Assembly (NCBI GenBank): GCA_937927945.1
Contig: CALEYW010000097.1
Location: forward strand, 62,001 to 126,000
From: an uncultured candidate division WPS-2 bacterium
GTDB lineage: Bacteria > Vulcanimicrobiota > Vulcanimicrobiia > Vulcanimicrobiales > Vulcanimicrobiaceae
Reading direction: 5' to 3'
Length of the DNA: 64,000 bases
Below the pieces are notes generated by a model, which ran no database searches, was not told the DNA's origin, and worked only from the letters and a program-made list of their open reading frames with translations. The position numbers and the translations under genes were made by a program. Of the stretch, positions 58,444 through 64,000 are shown piece by piece (positions within the stretch are counted from its first letter, which is position 1; each line of letters starts with the position of its first letter).

Positions 58444-59547
58444 TTAGTCCGCGCGCGCCTCGCGCTCGAGCAGCGCTCGCTTGCGCGCAACCCCCCAGCG
58501 GTAGCCGGCCGGCTCGCCGTTCTCGCGAACGGCGCGGTGGCAGGGGATCGCAACCGCCAGCCGGTTGGCGGCGCATGCGGCACCGGCCGCCTGCGCCGCA
58601 CCGGGGATGCCCGCGGACCGCGCGAGCGCCGCATACGACGCGGTTCGGCCCGGGCCGACCGCACTCAGCGCGTTCCACACCCGCCGCTGAAAGGCCGTGC
58701 CGCGCACGTCCAGGCGCAGGTCGGCCGGCGGGGTTTCGCCGTCGACGAGTGCCACGACCGCTGCCAGCGCGGCCCCGAGCGCGGCGTCGTCGCGAACCCG
58801 CCCGGCATGCGGGAAGTGCGCGGCAAGTGCCGCCTCGGCGTCCGCGTCCCGGTCGCCCAGCTCGATCGCGCACACCCCGCGGTCGCTGGTCGCCACCAGC
58901 ACCCGCCCGAGCGAACACGCCGCCGTGGCGAACGCGATTCGTTCGCCGCGTCCCCCCGACCGGACGCGGCTGGGTGTCATCCCGAGCACCGGCTCACCAT
59001 AGACCCGGCTGGTCGAACCGAACCCTGCTTCGTGAATCGCCTCGGTGACCGAGCCGCCGGCCCGCAGCCGAGCCCGCAGCCGCTCGTCGCGTCGCGCCCG
59101 CAGGTACTCGCCGGGCGTCACCCCCAGAACCCGACGGAAGACCCGCTGGAAATGGAACCGGCTGAGCCCGACATGGCGGGCCACTTCGGTGAGCCTTGGC
59201 GGCTGGTCGGCCGCCAGCAAGGTCGCCGCCCGCTCGATCAGCCGCGCCGTCGCGGAATCGGCCGTCGCGTCTTCGGGAGCACAGCGCTTGCACGCCCGGA
59301 ACCCGGCGGCCCGCGCCTCGCCGGAGTTGCGAAACGGCACGATGTTGCGGCGGTCCGGCGTGCGCGCCGGGCAGCCGCTGCGGCAGAAAATCCCGGTCGT
59401 GCGGACTCCGAAACGGAAGCTCTCGTCCGGCAGCCGGCCGGCGATCGCCGTCCATTGCCGGTCATCCACGTTCTCTCTGCTATCCATCGGGTCCATCGTA
59501 GAGGCTTCGACCCCGGGACGCGTTCCGTGCGTTGCTGCGGCACTCAC
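58444..59547 (-). CDS. ada: Ada-type DNA alkylation repair protein and transcription regulator
   Basis: 367 residues with the full E. coli Ada layout. The N-terminal Zn/methyl-phosphotriester domain has C55, C59, C86 and C89 (GIFCRSGCPARTP, RACKRCAPED). An AraC-type helix-turn-helix follows (LTEVARHVGLSRFHFQRVFR near 120). The C-terminal O6-methylguanine transferase has the acceptor motif IPCHRAVRENGEPAGYRWG near 335. It repairs methylated DNA and induces its own regulon. The GTG overlaps mnmE as GTGA; an inner ATG at 59496 is also possible. Confidence 0.94.
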   Translation of the reverse strand: MSAAATHGTRPGVEASTMDPMDSRENVDDRQWTAIAGRLPDESFRFGVRTTGIFCRSGCPARTPDRRNIVPFRNSGEARAAGFRACKRCAPEDATADSATARLIERAATLLAADQPPRLTEVARHVGLSRFHFQRVFRRVLGVTPGEYLRARRDERLRARLRAGGSVTEAIHEAGFGSTSRVYGEPVLGMTPSRVRSGGRGERIAFATAACSLGRVLVATSDRGVCAIELGDRDADAEAALAAHFPHAGRVRDDAALGAALAAVVALVDGETPPADLRLDVRGTAFQRRVWNALSAVGPGRTASYAALARSAGIPGAAQAAGAACAANRLAVAIPCHRAVRENGEPAGYRWGVARKRALLEREARAD

Positions 59548-60887
59548 TTCCCGATGCAGAACCGCGCGAAGACGCCGTCGAGGACGGCCTCGGTCGCCGC
59601 TGCTCCGGTGATCTCGCCCAGGGCGGCCGCCGTAAGGACCAGGTCCGGCGCCAGCAGGTCGACCGGTGCGCCGTCGTCCAGCGTGGCGCTCGCACCGGCG
59701 AGCGCTTCACGGGCCCGGGCGACCGCATCGGCCTGGCGGGCCGAGGCGAGGTGGGGCCGCGCGAGGTCGATGGTCTCGCCGTTCCAGCCGGCCTGCGCGA
59801 CGGCAGCTGCGATCGCCGCGAGCGCGGCCGAATCGTACACCGAACCACACAGGGCGTCGTGCTCGGCGGGATGACGCGACACGTAGCCGAGCGTCCCCAG
59901 ATCCCGCTTGTTGAACAGCACGACCCGCGGCCGTCCGCGGGTCGCCGCGAGGATTTCGCGCGCGTCCGCGTCGAGCGGCCGGGATCCGTCGACGACCACG
60001 AGCGCCACTGCCGCGCCGGCGAGCGCGCGCTGCGCGCGTTCGATCCCGATACGCTCGATCGCGTCGCCCGGCGCGCGCAAACCGGCCGTGTCGAGCACCC
60101 GCACCCGGACGCCGTCGATCGCGAAGCTCTCCTCGATGACGTCGCGCGTCGTGCCGGCGACTTCGGAGACGATCGCGCGGTCTTCACCGAGCAGCGCGTT
60201 GAGCAACGACGACTTGCCGGCGTTGGGTGGGCCGACGATCGCGAGCGACGTCCCTTCGCGCACGATTCGCCCGCGTTCCCAGTCGCGCACGAGTCCGGCC
60301 AGCAGCGCGTCGACCTCGTCGACGGCCGCCCGGAGCCGCGGCCGCGGCGGCTCCGGAACCTCGTCCGGGTAGTCGATCGAACCGGCCAGTTCTTCGAGGA
60401 CGGCGGCCAGGGCCGCGCGCGCGTCGTCGACGACGCGGCGCAGCCCGCCGGTCAGGTTCGCCTGCGCAGCGCGCGCCGCCGCACGCGACTCGGCATCGAT
60501 CACGTCGGCCACCGCCTCCGCCGCGCTCAGATCGAGCTTGCCGTTGAGAAAGGCGCGACGGGTGAACTCGCCCGCTTCCGCCGCGCGCGCACCGGCGTGC
60601 AGCAGAGCGCGCAGCGTCTCGCGGGCGACGAGGGGACTGCCGTGGACGTGCAGCTCCACCACGTCCTCGCCGGTGACGCTGCGCGGCGCATCCATCGCCA
60701 GGGCCAGGCCGCGGTCGATGACGACTCCGTCGACGTCGAGGATCTCGCCGTAGACGACCGCCCGGTCCCGCAACGGCTCGCGACTGCGGAACACCCGAGC
60801 GGCGATCGCGCGGGCATCCGGACCGCTGCAGCGGACGATGGCGATGGCACCGCGCCCGGGGGGCGTGGCGATCGCCGCGATCGTCAC
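59544..60887 (-). CDS. mnmE: tRNA modification GTPase MnmE
   Basis: 447 residues. The formyl-THF-binding N-terminal domain starts AAIATPPGRGAIAIVRCSGP. A helical domain follows, with an inserted G domain: G1 IVGPPNAGKSSLLNALLGE near 222 and G3 DTAGLRAPGDAIERIG near 268. The protein ends with the obligatory CxGK (FCIGK). It partners MnmG in U34 modification. It overlaps jag and ada by 4 bases on each side. Confidence 0.97.
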   Translation of the reverse strand: MTIAAIATPPGRGAIAIVRCSGPDARAIAARVFRSREPLRDRAVVYGEILDVDGVVIDRGLALAMDAPRSVTGEDVVELHVHGSPLVARETLRALLHAGARAAEAGEFTRRAFLNGKLDLSAAEAVADVIDAESRAAARAAQANLTGGLRRVVDDARAALAAVLEELAGSIDYPDEVPEPPRPRLRAAVDEVDALLAGLVRDWERGRIVREGTSLAIVGPPNAGKSSLLNALLGEDRAIVSEVAGTTRDVIEESFAIDGVRVRVLDTAGLRAPGDAIERIGIERAQRALAGAAVALVVVDGSRPLDADAREILAATRGRPRVVLFNKRDLGTLGYVSRHPAEHDALCGSVYDSAALAAIAAAVAQAGWNGETIDLARPHLASARQADAVARAREALAGASATLDDGAPVDLLAPDLVLTAAALGEITGAAATEAVLDGVFARFCIGK

Positions 60888-61522
60888 TCGGCCTTGGGGT
60901 ACACGACCAGCCGGCGTTCGGGTTCGACCCCTTCGGACTCGGTGCGCACGAACGGCGAATCGGCCAGCGCGAGGTGGACGATCTTCCGCTCAGAGGGCAG
61001 CATCGGGTCGAGCTTGATCGGGCGCGCTTCGCGCACGACCCGTTCGAGCGTGGCGAGCGCGAGCGTCTTGAGCTGGTCGGCCCGGCGCGCGCGATACCCT
61101 TCGGCGTCGATCGTGTAGTAGCGCCGATTGCTGCGTACGCCGGCGTTGATGATGTTGTTGTAGATGAGGTTGAGCGCTTCGAGCGTCTTGCCCTCACGCC
61201 CGATCAGCGACGCCAGGCGCGCACCACGGACTTCGAAATACTCGCCCTCGCTGCGCGCGATGTAGACGATCTCGACGTCGTCGAGTCCCATCTTGGCCAG
61301 AATCTCTTCGAGCAGCGCGCGGGCGGGCTTCGCCTCTTCCGGCTCGGGCGAGGGTTCGACCGCAGCCATCGGTTCGCGCGGCGGACCGGAACGCCGCGGC
61401 GGCGGACCGGAGCGCCGTTCACTGGGGCCGCTGCTCGGGACGGGGCCCCGCTTCTCGAGGTTCCGTCCGGCTTGTCGCCGCTGACCGTGGCCGCGCCGGC
61501 GGCCCCCTTCGTAGTCTTCCAT
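60884..61522 (-). CDS. jag: RNA-binding protein Jag/KhpB (KH and R3H domains)
   Basis: 212 residues. The first 65 are a disordered Arg/Gly/Pro-rich segment. A KH domain follows (VRGARLASLIGREGKTLEAL near 105), then an R3H domain (RVVREARPIKLDPMLPSERKIVHLAL near 165). The classical N-terminal Jag-N domain is replaced by the disordered arm. In Gram-positives KhpB with KhpA binds RNA and influences cell division and elongation. It is coupled to mnmE and follows yidC by 6 bases. Confidence 0.92.
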   Translation of the reverse strand: MEDYEGGRRRGHGQRRQAGRNLEKRGPVPSSGPSERRSGPPPRRSGPPREPMAAVEPSPEPEEAKPARALLEEILAKMGLDDVEIVYIARSEGEYFEVRGARLASLIGREGKTLEALNLIYNNIINAGVRSNRRYYTIDAEGYRARRADQLKTLALATLERVVREARPIKLDPMLPSERKIVHLALADSPFVRTESEGVEPERRLVVYPKAE

Positions 61523-61528
61523 CCGTCC

Positions 61529-62392
61529 TTATCTCTTCGCGCGCTTCCTGGGGCGGTAGGCCCGCTTGCCGTTGGCGGCGGCGGCACCGTCGCCGTCTGT
61601 TCCGTTCAGGCTCTTCGAGGCCTTCGCCGGAGCCGGCAGCGGCTCCGCGGCGGCGGCGGCGAGGGTCGCCGCGCGGCCGGGTCCGATCAGGCCGTAGCGG
61701 CGGAACATCATATACTGCTGGGCCACGGTGAAGATGTTGGTCGCCAGCCAGTAGATGTACAGCGCCGACGCCCAGCGGTACTTGAAACCGAAGAACGCGA
61801 TCATCGCCGGCGACACGAACGCCATGATCTTCTGCGTCTGCGCCTGCTGCGGGTCGGTCGACGGCGGGCTGCCGTAGCGCACCGTGAAGTACATCGAGAT
61901 CACGTAGAGGACCAGCAGGAAGATATCGGGGACCGCGAGGCTCGAGGCGAAGATGTCGGGGAAGCGCGCCGAAATCGCTGAGCCGATCCAGAGCCAATGC
62001 TCGCCGGTGAGGCTGCCGATCCGGCCCTGAATCGCCCAATAGAGGCCGATCAGGATCGGCATCTGGATCAGCATCGGGATGCAGCCGGCCACCGGGTTGA
62101 CCTTGTGTTCTTTGTAGAGCGCCATCATCGCGGCGTTCTGGGCCTGCGGGTCGCCCTTGAACTTGGCCTGGAGCTGCTTGACGAGCGGCTGGACCTTCTG
62201 CATCTCCGCCATCGAGCGGAACTGCATGTCGGAGAGCGGCCACATCACGATCCGCACCAGCAGCGCGAGCGCGATGAGGGCCCAGCCGTAGGACGGGATG
62301 ACCGAGTGGATCGCGGTCAGGACACCGCCCAGCGCATTGACCAGCGGGTCGAAGAACATGTTGGCGGCGAGCAGGGCGATCACGGGCGTCAA
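61529..62392 (-). CDS. yidC: membrane protein insertase YidC/Oxa1
   Basis: 287 residues, the short form without the large periplasmic domain of proteobacterial YidC. Five hydrophobic segments include YGWALIALALLVRIVMWPLS (with the conserved positively charged Arg in the groove) near 35, PMLIQMPILIGLYWAIQG near 105, IFLLVLYVISMYFTV near 155 and AFVSPAMIAFFGFKY near 190. A basic C-terminal tail ends RAYRPRKRAKR and may touch ribosomes. The start overlaps the yidD stop by 4 bases. Confidence 0.95.
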   Translation of the reverse strand: MTPVIALLAANMFFDPLVNALGGVLTAIHSVIPSYGWALIALALLVRIVMWPLSDMQFRSMAEMQKVQPLVKQLQAKFKGDPQAQNAAMMALYKEHKVNPVAGCIPMLIQMPILIGLYWAIQGRIGSLTGEHWLWIGSAISARFPDIFASSLAVPDIFLLVLYVISMYFTVRYGSPPSTDPQQAQTQKIMAFVSPAMIAFFGFKYRWASALYIYWLATNIFTVAQQYMMFRRYGLIGPGRAATLAAAAAEPLPAPAKASKSLNGTDGDGAAAANGKRAYRPRKRAKR

Positions 62393-62622
62393 AGGGCCTT
62401 TCGAGTCTGAGGGACCGGGTCGTAGCCGCCCGGGTGCCAGGGTCCGCAGCGGATCAGCCGCCGCGTCGCGAGCCTACCGCCGCGCAGGAGTCCGTGTTTC
62501 TCGATCGCTTCGGCGGCGTATTCCGAGCAGGTCGGGCTGAACCGGCAAGCCGGCGGGAGGATGGGCGACACGAAGAGCTTGTATCCCCGCAGGATGGCCA
62601 GCGCGACCCATCGGGCGATCAT
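62389..62622 (-). CDS. yidD: membrane protein insertion efficiency factor YidD
   Basis: 77 residues. The family signature is complete: YKLFVSPILPPACRFSPTCSEYA with the three Cys, followed by the helix and RLIRCGPWHPGGYDPVP. It is a peripheral membrane protein assisting YidC-dependent insertion. It is coupled by 4-base overlaps to rnpA and yidC. Confidence 0.97.
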   Translation of the reverse strand: MIARWVALAILRGYKLFVSPILPPACRFSPTCSEYAAEAIEKHGLLRGGRLATRRLIRCGPWHPGGYDPVPQTRKAL

Positions 62623-62942
62623 GCCGGTGCCCCGAAGACTCGCTCGACTTCATCGACCAGCGCCTCGAACGGGAGCTCGCCGGCCCCGGGCCGGGCGATG
62701 AACACGACATCGCGCCACGGCGGCATGCCGAGCGGATACCCGTCTAAGATCGCCTTGATCCGGCGCCGAAGCCGATTGCGCACCACCGCGATACCGACCG
62801 TTCCGGCGACCGTGATCCCGACTCGCGTCCGGCGCCGGCCGTCCGCGACCAAACAGGTGAGTGCCGCTCCGGCGCGGCGCTTCCCGCGCCGGGTCACCCG
62901 AGCGAAATCGCCGCGGCGGCGGAGCGAGTCGTACGATCGCAT
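62619..62942 (-). CDS. rnpA: ribonuclease P protein component
   Basis: 107 residues. It is basic, with the RNR signature in VVRNRLRRRIKAILDGYPLG near residue 53 and the N-terminal RGDFARVTRRGKRRAG. It helps the RNase P RNA process tRNA 5' ends. It follows rpmH by 21 bases; the same promoter probably serves both. Confidence 0.96.
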   Translation of the reverse strand: MRSYDSLRRRGDFARVTRRGKRRAGAALTCLVADGRRRTRVGITVAGTVGIAVVRNRLRRRIKAILDGYPLGMPPWRDVVFIARPGAGELPFEALVDEVERVFGAPA

Positions 62943-62963
62943 GCTGCCGCGGTGAGCTCCGCG

Positions 62964-63098
62964 TCAGACCGAAAGGCGGTGACGGCCCTTCTTACGGCGG
63001 GCGGCGAGGACGCGGCGTCCGTTCTTGGTGGACATCCGTTCGAGGAAGCCATGGACGCGCTTGCGGCGTCGGTTATGCGGCTGATAGGTCCGCTTCAC
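62964..63098 (-). CDS. rpmH: 50S ribosomal protein L34
   Basis: 44 residues, translated directly from the minus strand: MKRTYQPHNRRRKRVHGFLE to GRHRLSV, the complete L34 (KRTYQPxxRRRKRxHGFxxRM). GTG start with AGGAG 7 bases upstream. It is the first gene of the rpmH-rnpA-yidD-yidC-jag-mnmE operon, divergent from dnaA. Confidence 0.97.
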   Translation of the reverse strand: MKRTYQPHNRRRKRVHGFLERMSTKNGRRVLAARRKKGRHRLSV

Positions 63099-63156
63099 GA
63101 GCGAGTACTCCTGGGGGTGGATCCGGCACTGCGGACCCCGAGTGGTGCGACATGAC

Positions 63157-63186
63157 AGTATACGAGTCGGGCGGCGTAGGCGTCAA
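63157..63186 (-). promoter_or_regulatory. rpmH operon promoter
   Basis: On the minus strand TTGACG (63181-63186), an 18-base spacer and TATACT (63157-63162). The expected RNA start near 63150 leaves a leader of about 50 bases carrying the rpmH ribosome site. It is the best sigma-70-like match in the window. Confidence 0.75.
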
Positions 63187-63216
63187 GGAAAATCTCAAAG
63201 CTGCGAATCGTTCCTG

Positions 63217-63390
63217 AATTGTCCACAACGGTGGAGAGACCTGTGGAGAACCGAGCGGGCGAGCGGGGTCCCGATCCATGCTGCAAGCGGGTTTCCGGCC
63301 CGATTCCTGCATGACCCAAAGCCGTGGATACGTCAGGCGGGCCTCGTCGGGGCGCGAAGGTGCCCCCTGTGGAGAAGTGGACAAGTCCGG
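63217..63390. other. chromosomal replication origin (oriC) with DnaA boxes
   Basis: The 397-base gap between rpmH and dnaA holds a cluster of DnaA-box-like 9-mers: TTGTCCACA at 63219-63227, then in reverse orientation TTCTCCACA (63242-63250), TATCCACG (63323-63330), TTCTCCACA (63368-63376) and TTGTCCACT (63376-63384). An AT-rich unwinding stretch is not obvious; AAGGAAAATCTCAAAG (63185-63200) is the most AT-rich part. Position next to dnaA is the standard oriC location. Confidence 0.75.
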
Positions 63391-63495
63391 GGGAAAACAG
63401 CGCAGGAAGCCACCCTCGCCAGGCCAATCCCCGATGCTCATTCTCCCCCGGCGCGTACTCTGCTCGCCGGTTCGGACCATGCGGCAGGTAACTCT

Positions 63496-64000
63496 ATGAA
63501 CCAGACCAGCACGGTCGCCCCAGAAGGTCTCTGGACCGCGGCGCTCGAGCGGCTCGAACCCCGGTACAACAAGCCTGTCTTCGAAATGTGGCTGAAGCCG
63601 ATGCGGTTGGTCGCCCTTACGCCCTCCGAAATCGTGCTGGCCGTTCAAACGACTTTCGCCCGGGATTGGGTGGAGAACCGGCTCAAGAGCGACATCACCG
63701 CCGTCCTCCACGAGCTGCTCGGCGGCGAGATCGCGTTGCGCGTCGTCGTCGACCCGGGCGGTGAAACGCAGACGCCCGCGACGGCTATTCCGGCCGCGCG
63801 TCCCGCGCCGGCCGACGACCTGCGGGTCGGACACCTCAACGCGCGCTACACGTTCGACGACTTCGTCATCGGAAACTCGAACCGGTTCGCGCACGCCGCG
63901 GCGCAGGCGGTCGCCGAAGCGCCCGCGATGGCGTACAACCCGCTTTTTTTGTATGGCGGCGTGGGTCTGGGCAAGACCCATCTGATGCACGCGATCGGGC
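63496..64000 (+). CDS. dnaA: chromosomal replication initiator DnaA, N-terminal part (cut by window edge)
   Basis: 168 residues present. Domain I (residues 8-85) has LWTAALERLEPRYNKPVFEM and the DnaA-N pattern. A short Pro/Ala linker (domain II, about 90-108) follows, then the AAA+ domain starting NARYTFDDFVIGNSNRFAHA with Walker A LYGGVGLGKTHLMHAIG at about 151-167. It binds the boxes upstream and opens the origin. The ATG at 63496 has GGCAGG as a weak ribosome site. Confidence 0.97.
   Translation, partial: MNQTSTVAPEGLWTAALERLEPRYNKPVFEMWLKPMRLVALTPSEIVLAVQTTFARDWVENRLKSDITAVLHELLGGEIALRVVVDPGGETQTPATAIPAARPAPADDLRVGHLNARYTFDDFVIGNSNRFAHAAAQAVAEAPAMAYNPLFLYGGVGLGKTHLMHAIG

Noticed and set aside
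1..64000. tRNA, rRNA, CRISPR arrays, intact insertion sequences or prophage
   Set aside because: No T-loop-like tRNA ends, rRNA blocks, regularly spaced direct repeats or transposase/integrase genes were seen on either strand.

Overview
This window is about 64 kb of high-GC bacterial chromosome ending inside dnaA, so its right end is the replication origin region. From the right end leftwards the order is dnaA, oriC, rpmH-rnpA-yidD-yidC-jag-mnmE, ada, panE, a GNAT gene, mnmG-rsmG, a parS-like inverted repeat, cca and parA-parB. This is the classic origin neighbourhood. Several features suggest a diderm from the Terrabacteria side of the tree, with Candidatus Eremiobacterota (WPS-2) as my best guess: a full ADP-heptose pathway with heptosyltransferase-like enzymes, a short YidC, an L27 with a Firmicutes-style cleavable N-terminus, and dense GTGA/ATGA-coupled operons. 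That placement is inference and was not tested.

Layout. 1-12 kb (minus strand): the aspS start, then an uninterrupted envelope-sugar operon with three family-2 glycosyltransferases, three family-9 glycosyltransferases, an LpxB-like protein and the separate ADP-heptose enzymes rfaE2, rfaE1, gmhB and gmhA; an Eis-like acetyltransferase and CsaA are embedded in it. 11.5-17.5 kb: accB, hisS and a divergent biotin locus (bioA-bioB on minus, bioF-bioD on plus), so the biotin carrier protein lies beside the biotin-making genes. 17.5-20.7 kb: a decayed accessory island with a small basic DNA-binding-like gene, a 56-residue ORF, a Clp-fold serine proteinase gene broken by one in-frame TAA, a frameshifted and internally deleted C-terminus of a type I restriction HsdR, a glyoxalase-fold gene, and the tail of a sedolisin peptidase. 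20.7-23 kb: small genes, an EamA transporter, a secreted protein and a membrane protein. 23-30.3 kb (minus): fabF-rnc-smc-purH. 30.4-40.6 kb (plus): a cytochrome P450, a repeat cluster, rpmA-obgE-nadD-lysA-maf and mreB-mreC-mreD-mrdA. 40.6-45 kb (minus): a second copy of the long repeat, a HEAT-like membrane protein and a 1164-residue protein with about six DUF11-like repeats. 45-50 kb: an aminotransferase, two GNAT enzymes, trpS and thiD-thiE, followed by a frameshifted lipoprotein-like gene and a secreted protein. 50.9-64 kb: the origin cluster.

Observations that go beyond routine annotation: (1) the decayed proteinase/HsdR island; (2) a roughly 170-bp intergenic repeat with terminal inverted repeats, present twice in opposite orientation; (3) a 55-bp inverted repeat with two parS-like arms between cca and rsmG; (4) at least three good promoters (rpmA, maf, cca) whose -10 boxes lie only 6-9 nt from the start codon, suggesting leaderless mRNAs. 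For maf the best-placed start would be the rare codon ATC. I found no tRNA, rRNA, CRISPR array or intact mobile element. I do not see a complete new system here; the defence-like island is a remnant.
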